Assembly (NCBI GenBank): GCA_964008075.1
Contig: CAXGAP010000022.1
Span: 1-20,884, forward strand
DNA from: UBA724 sp964008075
GTDB taxonomy: Bacteria > Bacteroidota > Bacteroidia > Flavobacteriales > Flavobacteriaceae
Reading direction: 5' to 3'
DNA: 20,884 nt
The translations under genes and the position numbers were made by a program. The first letter of the stretch is position 1, and every line of letters begins with the position of its first letter. This document shows positions 1 to 6,260 of this stretch, one piece after another. The notes beneath the pieces were generated by a model. It was not told the DNA's origin. It searched no databases and saw nothing but the letters and a program-made list of their open reading frames with translations.

Positions 1-411
1 CAGCAAGATGAAGTGGAATTGTCGACCAAAAGCTTTCGCGAACTTTACCATTCCTTACTGTCCATTTTCAACGAACAAAAACCCCTTGTCATGGAAGCTT
101 TTCTGCAAGAACTCTCTGCAGAGCAATCGGCATTGGTGAGCAGTATTATCATGAATGAGGAAAACAATTTACTTCATGATTGGGAAAGAAAAAATATCAT
201 TATAAAGGATAAAAAGTCTGAAATTGGGCGATGGCTGCAGCAAACCATTTTGAATCTTCGCTGTTTGTTGATACAAGAAAAAATAGGAGAATTACAGAAC
301 AAGACAGTCGAAAGTCATGTTGAAACGCATCAAGAAATTCTAGAGGAGGTAAATGATTACGTAGGGCTTAAGAAGAATTTGAGCCAACGCCTAGATCGCG
401 TCATTTTCTAA
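1..411 (+). CDS. dnaG: C-terminal end of probable DNA primase DnaG (5' truncated by window edge)
   Basis: The reading frame is open from base 1 and stops at 409-411, leaving 136 residues of a protein that starts outside the window. The segment is almost entirely helical and charged. It contains a stretch reading LQQTILNLRCLLIQEKIGEL, which resembles the C-terminal helicase-interacting domain of Bacteroidota primases, where a similar ETIL/NxxxxxI helix occurs. In flavobacteria dnaG commonly precedes a response regulator gene, nadE and gldB, which is exactly the order seen here, and that context carries much of the call. DnaG makes RNA primers at the replication fork and docks on DnaB helicase through this domain. 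No catalytic TOPRIM or zinc motif can be checked because those lie upstream. Its stop overlaps the stop of the convergent regulator gene by a few bases. The GTG at 13 is only an internal valine codon. Confidence 0.7.
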   Translation, partial: QQDEVELSTKSFRELYHSLLSIFNEQKPLVMEAFLQELSAEQSALVSSIIMNEENNLLHDWERKNIIIKDKKSEIGRWLQQTILNLRCLLIQEKIGELQNKTVESHVETHQEILEEVNDYVGLKKNLSQRLDRVIF

Positions 412-1043
412 AGCGAATCGATATGAATCGATTGTGCCTTTCTGAAAAGTTCAACTAGGTTTCTAACCCTCAATTTTTTCATAATTCGACTGCGATACGT
501 GCTCACGGTTTTTTCATTTAGTTTTAACTCAGCAGCAATCTCTTTATTTCTTTTGCCGTCGCTAAGCATTTTGAGTACTTCGACTTCACGCATCGAAAGT
601 TTTTTGAACATCCTTCTTGGGCGACCTGTTGATTCATCAAAGGCAATTGTTTGTGCTAGCTCATTGGTGATAAACACTCCACCTGAAGCAATTTTCAATA
701 TGGCATGGCGAAGTGAGCTTGTATTTGCTTTTTTGTTAAGGTAACCAGAGGCACCTGCTTTTAAAGATGAAATGGCATACACCTCTTCAGGCTGATTTGA
801 GTAGATGAGCACACGAGTACCAGGGAATTCTTCCTTAATTCGTCGTAAAACTGTTAGTCCTTCAGATTCATAAAGGTCTAACTCCAAAACAACAATATCA
901 ATTATCTTTTTCTCGATAATTTTAAAAAGGTCGTCTGCTTTAAGTGCTTTCCCAACAACTGAAATTTCTGTGGAATTTTTAAAAACAGCCTTAACCCCTT
1001 TATGGACTATAGGATGTGAATCAGCATGAACAACTTTAATCAC
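408..1043 (-). CDS. NarL/FixJ-family response regulator with non-canonical receiver (Glu at phosphoacceptor site)
   Basis: A 211-residue two-domain regulator. Residues 1-120 form a CheY-like receiver. Residues about 148-204 form a LuxR-type helix-turn-helix (LSMREVEVLKML, then NKEIAAELKLNEKTVSTYRSRI), a classic DNA-binding domain that normally dimerises after phosphorylation. The start is GTG at 1043-1041: no ATG lies upstream before an in-frame stop, and the receiver begins right after it (IKVVHADSHP). Aligning DIVVLELDLYESEG to the usual DVVLLDLxMPGxxG places Glu54 where the phosphoacceptor Asp belongs, and the second acidic-pocket Asp is Ser9 (ADSHP instead of ADDHP). The conserved switch Ser (VLIYS) and Lys (GYLNKK) remain. 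I infer a receiver locked on or controlled without phosphorylation. No kinase gene is nearby. It lies downstream of nadE on the same strand with a 99-bp leader, and its target genes are unknown. Confidence 0.92.
   Translation of the reverse strand: MIKVVHADSHPIVHKGVKAVFKNSTEISVVGKALKADDLFKIIEKKIIDIVVLELDLYESEGLTVLRRIKEEFPGTRVLIYSNQPEEVYAISSLKAGASGYLNKKANTSSLRHAILKIASGGVFITNELAQTIAFDESTGRPRRMFKKLSMREVEVLKMLSDGKRNKEIAAELKLNEKTVSTYRSRIMKKLRVRNLVELFRKAQSIHIDSL
416..433. terminator. Small inverted repeat at the dnaG/regulator convergent junction
   Basis: AATCGAT (416-422) and ATCGATT (427-433) form a perfect 7-bp inverted repeat around the tetraloop ATGA. It begins 5 bp after the dnaG stop and lies within the last codons of the opposing regulator gene. 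There is no U-tract, and the stem is AT-rich and weak, so a role as a bidirectional terminator is only a suggestion from position. Confidence 0.25.
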
Positions 1044-1058
1044 TAATCTGAAATAATA

Positions 1059-1079
1059 ATTTAGAAAAAGTTTCTAAAT
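1059..1079. promoter_or_regulatory. 9-bp perfect inverted repeat in the response regulator leader
   Basis: ATTTAGAAA (1059-1067), spacer AAG, then TTTCTAAAT (1071-1079) is a perfect dyad. It ends 16 bp upstream of the GTG start of the response regulator (minus strand). A dyad of this size suits a dimeric helix-turn-helix protein, so autoregulation is possible. In the transcript it could also form a hairpin close to the start codon or end the upstream nadE message. The rest of the 99-bp gap (1044-1142) is AT-rich with no clear TAnnTTTG box. Confidence 0.4.
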
Positions 1080-1142
1080 AAACAATAAATGAAACAAACT
1101 ACAAAGCCTGTAAGTAAATTCTGAGTAAATTTAACAAAAAAA

Positions 1143-1931
1143 TTACATTAGATGCTGTGGTATCACACAAACCGGTATCGGTAGCATTTTATGTTTGTTC
1201 ATTGCATGATGTTTCATATAAGTTGTGAACACATCTTTTTCGCGATCGCTAAAATCAGCATGTGTTTTACCTTTTTCGTGCTGTTCCATCGCCCATTCAA
1301 GTTCGTCATAAGAGGCGCCAAGTTGGTCTTCATCGGTTCGATTATCGTTCCACAACCCATCGGTCGGCGCTGCATCTATAATAGCACGATCGACGCCCAA
1401 ATGTGATGCAAGTTCTTTCACTTGACTTTTCATTAAATCAGCTATGGGGCTCACATCAACTCCTCCGTCACCATATTTGGTGTAGAATCCTACACCAAAA
1501 TCTTCAACTTTATTTCCTGTTCCTGCCACGACTAGGCGTTGTTTTGATGCGAAGTAGTAGAGTGTTGTCATGCGCAGTCGAGAGCGTGTATTTGCTAAAG
1601 AAAGCCCAGTGCCTTCAAATTGATTTGGTGCAGCATCCAATTGACAAAAGGTTTCATATATCTCAGTTAATTGCACAACTTTTACACTGACGTTATTGTA
1701 TTTTTTTGAAAGCCAGTAAGTGTGATTCTTGGCTCTGTTGACCTGATTTTTTTCTTGGTGGATTGGCATTTCTAGGCAAAGAGTCGGCTTGCCAGTCATT
1801 GCGCACAATGTGGATGTTAGTGCAGAATCTATACCTCCAGAAACACCAACGACAAAACCATCTAGTTTGGCGTCTTCTATGTAAGAAGTTAACCAATTAA
1901 TAATATATTTAGCAACATCTTTAGTTTTCAT
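1143..1931 (-). CDS. nadE: NH3-dependent NAD+ synthetase
   Basis: A 262-residue protein that amidates nicotinic acid adenine dinucleotide to NAD+ in the cytoplasm, using ATP and ammonia. The PP-loop ATP signature SGGIDS sits at residues 31-36, and the characteristic GTGNKVED...GDGGVD block for deamido-NAD and metal binding follows in the middle of the protein. There is no nitrilase-type glutaminase domain, so this is the short ammonia-using form. The frame extends to a TTG at 1943, but the ATG at 1931-1929 (MKTKDVAKYI) gives the family's usual N terminus and is preferred. It is transcribed divergently from gldB across a short gap. The response regulator follows 99 bp downstream. Its presence next to gldB is a conserved flavobacterial arrangement without an obvious functional link. 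Confidence 0.95.
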   Translation of the reverse strand: MKTKDVAKYIINWLTSYIEDAKLDGFVVGVSGGIDSALTSTLCAMTGKPTLCLEMPIHQEKNQVNRAKNHTYWLSKKYNNVSVKVVQLTEIYETFCQLDAAPNQFEGTGLSLANTRSRLRMTTLYYFASKQRLVVAGTGNKVEDFGVGFYTKYGDGGVDVSPIADLMKSQVKELASHLGVDRAIIDAAPTDGLWNDNRTDEDQLGASYDELEWAMEQHEKGKTHADFSDREKDVFTTYMKHHAMNKHKMLPIPVCVIPQHLM

Positions 1932-1989
1932 AGCACAACTCAATTATCATTCAAAAAAACAGTAGTTTCGTAAATTCTAATTCTAGGTT

Positions 1990-2017
1990 CAAAGGTAGTA
2001 CATATGCGCTTATTCAA
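1990..2017 (-). promoter_or_regulatory. Putative Bacteroidota-type promoter for nadE
   Basis: Read on the minus strand, TACCTTTG (1997-1990) matches the flavobacterial -7 consensus TAnnTTTG exactly. TTG (2017-2015, within TTTTTG) lies 17 bp upstream, which is the known spacing for the -33 element. Transcription would start near 1983, about 50 nt before the nadE ATG. The -7 box sits just upstream of the gldB start and the -33 element lies inside the first codons of gldB, so the divergent genes may interfere with each other. No equally good box is visible for gldB; TAGTTTCG at 1963-1970 (+) is a one-mismatch candidate. Confidence 0.5.
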
Positions 2018-2969
2018 AAACTTGTCTCGATCATTTTTGGCCTTGGTATTTTTTTTGGCTTTATTTTGGAGTTGTTCGAATCGAAACTCTTCAAAAAACA
2101 TCCAATCATATGAGTTGATTCGTTTTGAACAATTTTTTTTTGAATCACACCCTGATTCCTTAGCAGCAGTCGAAAAACAATTCCCTTATTTTTTTCCAAA
2201 AAATTATCCTTTTTCTGTGTGGGTCAATCGACGCACAGACAGCTTGCAAATAGCACTCTATGATCAAACAAAAATGATATCAAACAGCGATATTGAAGAT
2301 CAAATAGATCCTTTTATTGAAGGTCTTCCTCGCGTGTTTGAAAATGTAAAACTACCCAAAAAAGTAATCACCATAACTTCTGATGTTGACTATAACAATA
2401 AAGTCATTCTGAACGATACCATAGCTTTTGTTGCCATTGATAACTTCTTGGGAGTTGATCATTTTATGTACCAGGGAATTGCCATGTATTTACGGCAAGA
2501 GATGAATTTGCGTGACCTGTCTGTGCAACTCGCCGAGTCGTTTGCAGAGCGTATTCTCATAACGCCCAATGATCGAAGTTTTTTGTCGCAGTTAATTCAC
2601 TATGGAAAAATACAGTATATCAAGCAATCGATCATACCAGATTTTTCTGAAGATCGCATTATGGGATATACCCCAGAACAACTTGAATGGGCAAGAGCAA
2701 ATGAGAAAGAGATCTGGAATTTTTTTGTATCCAAAGAGTTGCTTTTTAGCACAGACCCAGAACTGATTAATCGTTTTATTTTACCAGCACCCTTTTCAAA
2801 ATTTTATTTAAATATTGATGTTGATTCGCCTGGGAAAATAGGGCAGTGGTTGGGCTTGCAAATTGTTAATGCTTATCAAAAAAACGAGCGTAAATCCATC
2901 GACGAATTGCTAAAAACACCAATAAGAGAGTTGTTTGAAAACTCAAAATATAAACCACGACGAAAATGA
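2004..2969 (+). CDS. gldB: Gliding motility lipoprotein GldB
   Basis: A 321-residue protein with a lipoprotein signal peptide: basic start, hydrophobic run LALVFFLALF, then the lipobox-like WSC with the modified cysteine at residue 24. The body shows GldB features, including a start RFEQFFFE and a long central region with EQLEWARANEKEIWNFFV. GldB is needed for gliding in Flavobacterium johnsoniae and belongs to the set of Gld proteins tied to surface adhesin movement and type IX secretion. Its biochemical role is still unclear, and it resembles a zinc-less DUF2268-like fold. The ATG at 2004 is the only start that retains the signal peptide. The stop overlaps the gldC start (ATGA), so the two are translationally coupled. 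The presence of gldB and gldC does not prove that this organism glides. Confidence 0.93.
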   Translation: MRLFKNLSRSFLALVFFLALFWSCSNRNSSKNIQSYELIRFEQFFFESHPDSLAAVEKQFPYFFPKNYPFSVWVNRRTDSLQIALYDQTKMISNSDIEDQIDPFIEGLPRVFENVKLPKKVITITSDVDYNNKVILNDTIAFVAIDNFLGVDHFMYQGIAMYLRQEMNLRDLSVQLAESFAERILITPNDRSFLSQLIHYGKIQYIKQSIIPDFSEDRIMGYTPEQLEWARANEKEIWNFFVSKELLFSTDPELINRFILPAPFSKFYLNIDVDSPGKIGQWLGLQIVNAYQKNERKSIDELLKTPIRELFENSKYKPRRK

Positions 2970-3316
2970 AAGAAACAAGTATTACGATAGACGTTACGCT
3001 GGATGAAAACCATGTGCCAGACAAGTTGCATTGGTCTGCACCTGATGGAGGTATTAGCAATCAAGAAACCCACGCTGTTTTTTTGAGCACTTGGGATAAC
3101 GAAATGCAAGAAACCGCTCGAATTGATTTATGGTCAAAAGAAATGCCTGTTGACCAAATGCGTGTGTTTGTTCATCAAACGCTTGTGGGGATTCGTAACT
3201 CGTATATAAAGGCGACACAGGATGTTGAAATGGGTGAGGCCTTCCAACAATTTTGTGATTATTTTTCAGATGAGCACAATTTGGGAAAAGCTCAAAAAAC
3301 TAAAGATTCGAATTGA
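2966..3316 (+). CDS. gldC: Gliding motility-associated protein GldC
   Basis: A 116-residue soluble protein with no signal peptide or membrane segment. It has the conserved GldC pattern of an N-terminal beta strand (SITIDVTLDENHVP), the block W..PDGG, and then LWSKEMPVDQMRVFVHQ. GldC assists gliding in F. johnsoniae, where its loss reduces motility rather than abolishing it; the molecular function is unknown. It starts inside the gldB stop codon (4-nt overlap) and therefore forms a two-gene operon with gldB. The last 17 bases overlap the end of the convergent engB gene. The length is normal for the family. Confidence 0.93.
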   Translation: MKETSITIDVTLDENHVPDKLHWSAPDGGISNQETHAVFLSTWDNEMQETARIDLWSKEMPVDQMRVFVHQTLVGIRNSYIKATQDVEMGEAFQQFCDYFSDEHNLGKAQKTKDSN

Positions 3317-3896
3317 TTGATTCGATGTAGTTGATTATTTCTTCCTTCCCCTCACCTGTTTTTGCAGAGGATTCAAACATCGGGGGAGTGCTTTCCCATC
3401 CCTGTTCCAAAAGATGCGATTGATAATGCGATAGATTGTCTATTCGCTGCTTCTCAGATAGCTTATCAATTTTGGTAAAGACAATAGAGAATGAGTGTTG
3501 TTGCTCACCAAGCGCATTGATAAAATCTACATCAATTTTTTGTGGTTTATGACGACAGTCAATTAAAACAAAGGTGTTGACCAATTGTTTTCTCTTTTCA
3601 AAATACCAATGTATGAGTTTTTTGATTTCGTTTCTTTCTTGTTTAGACACTTTGGCGTAACCATAACCAGGCAAATCGACCAGAAACCAACTTTCATTGA
3701 TGACAAAGTGATTAATCAATTTTGTTTTCCCGGGAGTACCCGATGTTTTGGCAAGTTTTTTATTGTTTGTCAATGCATTGATCAGGGATGACTTCCCAAC
3801 ATTTGAGCGACCAATAAAAGCATATTCAGCAGAGGAGACCTTTGGGCATTGATCTACATCCGAGCTGCTGACCAAAAAACGAGCAGAATGAATCAT
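3300..3896 (-). CDS. engB: Ribosome biogenesis GTP-binding protein EngB (YsxC/YihA)
   Basis: A 198-residue essential-type small GTPase that acts in late assembly of the large ribosomal subunit. All G motifs are present: G1 GRSNVGKSS (29-37), the G2 region GTPGKT (53-58), G3 DLPG (74-77, followed by YGYAKV as is typical of EngB), G4 TKID (141-144) and G5 SSAK (176-179). The start is ATG at 3896 (MIHSARF), matching the family's short N terminus. It lies 6 nt downstream of the alpha/beta hydrolase gene on the same strand and is probably co-transcribed with it. Its 3' end overlaps gldC by 17 bp in a convergent arrangement. Nothing about it is unusual. Confidence 0.96.
   Translation of the reverse strand: MIHSARFLVSSSDVDQCPKVSSAEYAFIGRSNVGKSSLINALTNNKKLAKTSGTPGKTKLINHFVINESWFLVDLPGYGYAKVSKQERNEIKKLIHWYFEKRKQLVNTFVLIDCRHKPQKIDVDFINALGEQQHSFSIVFTKIDKLSEKQRIDNLSHYQSHLLEQGWESTPPMFESSAKTGEGKEEIINYIESINSNL
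3308..3325. terminator. Small inverted repeat at the gldC/engB convergent junction
   Basis: TCGAAT (3308-3313) and ATTCGA (3320-3325) pair around a 6-nt loop that contains the gldC stop codon. The site lies inside the overlap of two convergent genes. No U-tract follows on either strand, so terminator function is weakly supported and rests on position only. Confidence 0.22.
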
Positions 3897-3902
3897 GACA
3901 AC

Positions 3903-4667
3903 TCAATTTGAGTTAGTGCTCAACCATTTTTTCATGTGCGCATTAAACTGATTAGGATGTTCCATCATTGGTGCATGACCACATTCTTTAATCCAAAATA
4001 GAGTAGAATTAGGAAGAAGACGATTAAAATCTTGACCAACTTCAGGGGGTGTTACAATGTCATTCTCACCCCAAATGATAGCAGTTGGGATTTTGATTTT
4101 AGGCAAATCTTTGGACATATTATGGCGAATTGCACTTTTGGCAATCGTGAGGATTTTAACCAGTTTTTTTCGATCGTTGACAGTCTCAAAAACCTCATCA
4201 ACCACCTTGTCAGTTGCCACTTTAGGATCATAAAAAACTTCTTCACATTTTTTCCTCATGTAATCCTTGTCTTCTCTTTTGGGATAGCTTTCTCCCATAG
4301 AGTTCTCATATAGTCCAGAACTTCCCGTGATTATAAGACCCCTGATATTTTTTGGATACAACAAAGAAACTAGTAAACTGATATGCCCGCCCAATGAGTT
4401 TCCAAGCAAGGTGACATCAGATAAACCAAGGTGTGAAATAAATTGATTCACATATTTAGCAAACTCTTTCACATTTGTTTTGAGTAGCGGCAAGTCGTAG
4501 ATGGGCAGCATAGGAATGATAACTTTATATCCTTTGCTGGGAAAGTAATCTGTCACTCCTTGAAAGTTACTAAGCCCACCCATAAGACCATGAAGAATAA
4601 CAATTGGTTTTCCTTCTCCAACCTCTAGATATTGGAATTTGCCTGACTTTTTGATAGTTTCTTGCAT
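3903..4667 (-). CDS. Alpha/beta-fold hydrolase
   Basis: A 254-residue cytoplasmic hydrolase of the alpha/beta superfamily with a complete catalytic triad: nucleophile Ser91 in GNSLGGH, Asp203 in GENDIVTP and His231 in CGHAPMMEHP. The HGLMGG segment at 26-31 would form the oxyanion hole. A lid domain lies around residues 120-190. The substrate cannot be read from the sequence; esterases, C-C hydrolases and similar enzymes share this layout. The frame reaches a TTG at 4670, but the adjacent ATG at 4667 (MQETIKKSG) is the likely start. It is the first gene of a (-) pair with engB, and in many flavobacteria a hydrolase of this kind sits between engB and mraZ. A TATATTTG box 24 bp or more upstream is its probable promoter. 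Confidence 0.9.
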   Translation of the reverse strand: MQETIKKSGKFQYLEVGEGKPIVILHGLMGGLSNFQGVTDYFPSKGYKVIIPMLPIYDLPLLKTNVKEFAKYVNQFISHLGLSDVTLLGNSLGGHISLLVSLLYPKNIRGLIITGSSGLYENSMGESYPKREDKDYMRKKCEEVFYDPKVATDKVVDEVFETVNDRKKLVKILTIAKSAIRHNMSKDLPKIKIPTAIIWGENDIVTPPEVGQDFNRLLPNSTLFWIKECGHAPMMEHPNQFNAHMKKWLSTNSN

Positions 4668-4690
4668 CAATTGATTTCACAAATAGTGAA

Positions 4691-4698
4691 CAAATATA
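4691..4698 (-). promoter_or_regulatory. Putative -7 box for the hydrolase-engB transcript
   Basis: On the minus strand the bases read TATATTTG (4698-4691), a perfect TAnnTTTG match, 23 bp upstream of the hydrolase ATG. Transcription would begin about 15-20 nt before the start codon. I do not see a TTG at the expected 17-23 bp upstream distance, so the -33 element is weak or missing. Confidence 0.42.
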
Positions 4699-4855
4699 AC
4701 CATTTCAAATCAGTTACTTCATTCATTTCAAACAAAGTCTGGCTTACAACAGTTTAAAAACATGACACCAACTAAGTTTTTAAAATCTGAATTTAATCAA
4801 CTCATTTTAAGCGATATAAGAATCTCCTACGATAAAGGTGTCTAAATTTATCAAC

Positions 4856-4885
4856 AAAGTGGTAAAAAGTGGTAAAAAGTGGTAA
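4856..4885 (+). promoter_or_regulatory. Triple 10-bp direct repeat, probable MraZ operator of the dcw operon
   Basis: Three perfect tandem copies of AAAGTGGTAA occupy 4856-4865, 4866-4875 and 4876-4885. MraZ proteins elsewhere bind short direct repeats upstream of their own gene: TGGGN repeats with 5-nt spacers in E. coli, and AAAGTG[T/G] repeats in Mycoplasma. The unit here holds an AAAGTGG core repeated every 10 bp, one helical turn, so bound subunits would line up on one face of the DNA. The array lies 8 bp upstream of the TATATTTG box and so covers the -33 region, which fits repression. A looser AAAGGTG precedes it at about 4834-4840. Confidence 0.75.
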
Positions 4886-4893
4886 TTTATTGA

Positions 4894-4901
4894 TATATTT
4901 G
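4894..4901 (+). promoter_or_regulatory. Putative -7 box of the mraZ/dcw promoter
   Basis: TATATTTG at 4894-4901 matches TAnnTTTG exactly. It lies between the triple repeat and the mraZ ATG at 4922, giving a leader of only about 15 nt. No TTG appears at the proper -33 distance, where the repeat array sits instead, so the promoter may be intrinsically weak or depend on a protein at the repeats. GACTC (4901-4905) and GAGTC (4911-4915) form a 5-bp dyad over the expected start site. Confidence 0.6.
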
Positions 4902-4921
4902 ACTCAATTAGAGTCGAAAAA

Positions 4922-5377
4922 ATGCACGTTGTTGGCACGTATGAATGCAAGTTGGATCCTAAGGGCAGGGTAAAACTTCCTGTGTCCATAACCAAGCAGC
5001 TCAAGGGAGTTGAGACGTTTGTGCTCAAACGTTCGGTGTTTCAAAAGTGCTTAGAGCTTTACACTTTGGAGGAGTGGTCAGCCATGATGGAAAAGGTGAA
5101 TAAGCTGAATCGATTCAGAAAAAAGAACAACGACTTCATTCGCCGATTTACTGCAGGGGTTAAGATGATTGATCTCGATGCAGCAACCAGAATTTTGATA
5201 CCAAAGGATTTGCTTTCCATCGCTTCTTTGGACAAGTCTTTGGTTTTATCATCAGCAATCAACATGATTGAAATTTGGGACAAGGAGCTTTATGAGAAAG
5301 CCATTGATGATGCTGCTCTTGACTTTGCAGAATTGGCAGAAGAGGTAATGGGAAATCATGATGAGGATGTATCATAA
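4922..5377 (+). CDS. mraZ: Division/cell wall cluster transcriptional regulator MraZ
   Basis: A 151-residue DNA-binding protein made of two AbrB-like (SpoVT/AbrB) half-domains. The first carries the signature DPKGRVKLP at residues 12-20. The second reads DAATRILIP at 86-94, where the usual Gly before Arg is Thr. MraZ forms large ring oligomers that bind direct repeats at the start of the dcw operon, and the array at 4856-4885 is the obvious target, so autoregulation of all downstream genes is likely. It is the first gene of the cluster. Its 3' end overlaps rsmH by 11 or 20 nt, depending on which rsmH start is used. The length is normal for Bacteroidota. Confidence 0.96.
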   Translation: MHVVGTYECKLDPKGRVKLPVSITKQLKGVETFVLKRSVFQKCLELYTLEEWSAMMEKVNKLNRFRKKNNDFIRRFTAGVKMIDLDAATRILIPKDLLSIASLDKSLVLSSAINMIEIWDKELYEKAIDDAALDFAELAEEVMGNHDEDVS

Positions 5378-6260
5378 ACCCGTTTTACTAGGTGCTTGTC
5401 TAGAGGGGTTGGCTCTCAAAGAGTCTGGCACTTATGTCGATGTGACTTTTGGTGGTGGTGGGCATACCAAAGCAATTTTGGATGCGATTGGCAGTGGTGG
5501 AAAGGTCATTGCTTTTGATCAAGATGCAGATGCTGTTGAAAACTCATTGGATGATGATCGCTTGACTTTTGTTCATCAAAACTTTTCTTTTCTACAACGC
5601 TTTTTACGATTTCACAAAATCGATAAAGTCGATGGAATTTTAGCTGACCTAGGTGTTTCATCACACCAAATCGATACACCAGAAAGAGGTTTTTCTACAC
5701 GCTTCGATGGTCCCCTTGACATGCGGATGAATTCATCGGAAGGGTTGTCGGCAAGAGATGTAGTGAATACCTACACAAAAATACAACTCAGTGATATTTT
5801 TTACCAATATGGCGAGCTGACCAACGCCCGAAAGATTGCGTTGCGAATTGTGGAGCAACGAAGTCAAAAGCCCATAGAAACAACCCTTGAACTCACAGAG
5901 ATTCTCAGTCCTCTTGTGCCTGTAAAAATCAAGCACAAAGTGATGGCTCAAATTTTCCAAGCCCTTCGCATTGAAGTGAACCAAGAGTTGGAAGCATTGA
6001 AGTCACTACTCGAACAAAGTGGCGAGGTTATAAAAAGCAATGGTAGACTTTGCGTTATAAGCTATCACTCACTGGAAGATCGTTTGGTGAAGCGATTTAT
6101 ACAGCATGGATGCTTTGATAGCGAACCTTTAAAAGATGAGTTTGGACACTCACATAAACCTTTCAAAAAGGTGGGTCAACTGGCTTTGCCCAGTGAAACA
6201 GAAATTAAAAAAAATAAACGTGCACGCAGTGCAAAGTTGCGAATAGCAGAGAAAATATGA
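5358..6260 (+). CDS. rsmH: 16S rRNA (cytosine1402-N4)-methyltransferase RsmH (MraW)
   Basis: A protein of about 300 residues that uses S-adenosylmethionine to methylate N4 of C1402 in the ribosomal P site. Visible motifs are the SAM-binding block YVDVTFGGGGHT (26-37), FDQDADAV, the family block ILADLGVSSHQID followed by RGFS, the GPLDMRMN stretch, and the C-terminal VISYHSLEDRLVKRF. Three in-frame ATGs compete as start: 5358, 5361 and 5367. The last gives MYHKPVLL, close to many family N termini, so the true protein may be 297 residues. It overlaps mraZ upstream, and its stop overlaps the ftsL start as ATGA, indicating translational coupling on both sides. Confidence 0.95.
   Translation: MMRMYHKPVLLGACLEGLALKESGTYVDVTFGGGGHTKAILDAIGSGGKVIAFDQDADAVENSLDDDRLTFVHQNFSFLQRFLRFHKIDKVDGILADLGVSSHQIDTPERGFSTRFDGPLDMRMNSSEGLSARDVVNTYTKIQLSDIFYQYGELTNARKIALRIVEQRSQKPIETTLELTEILSPLVPVKIKHKVMAQIFQALRIEVNQELEALKSLLEQSGEVIKSNGRLCVISYHSLEDRLVKRFIQHGCFDSEPLKDEFGHSHKPFKKVGQLALPSETEIKKNKRARSAKLRIAEKI

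Noticed and set aside
1932..1943. A TTG start for nadE at 1943 adding four residues; likewise TTG starts for the hydrolase at 4670 and ftsI at 6558.
   Set aside because: An ATG lies a few codons downstream in each case and gives the usual family N terminus; TTG starts would only add non-conserved residues.
4762..4845. A 27-codon open frame (starting MTPTKFLKSEF) in the gap before mraZ, a possible leader peptide.
   Set aside because: No promoter box precedes it, it is short enough to arise by chance in AT-rich DNA, and it shows no attenuator-like hairpins or codon runs.
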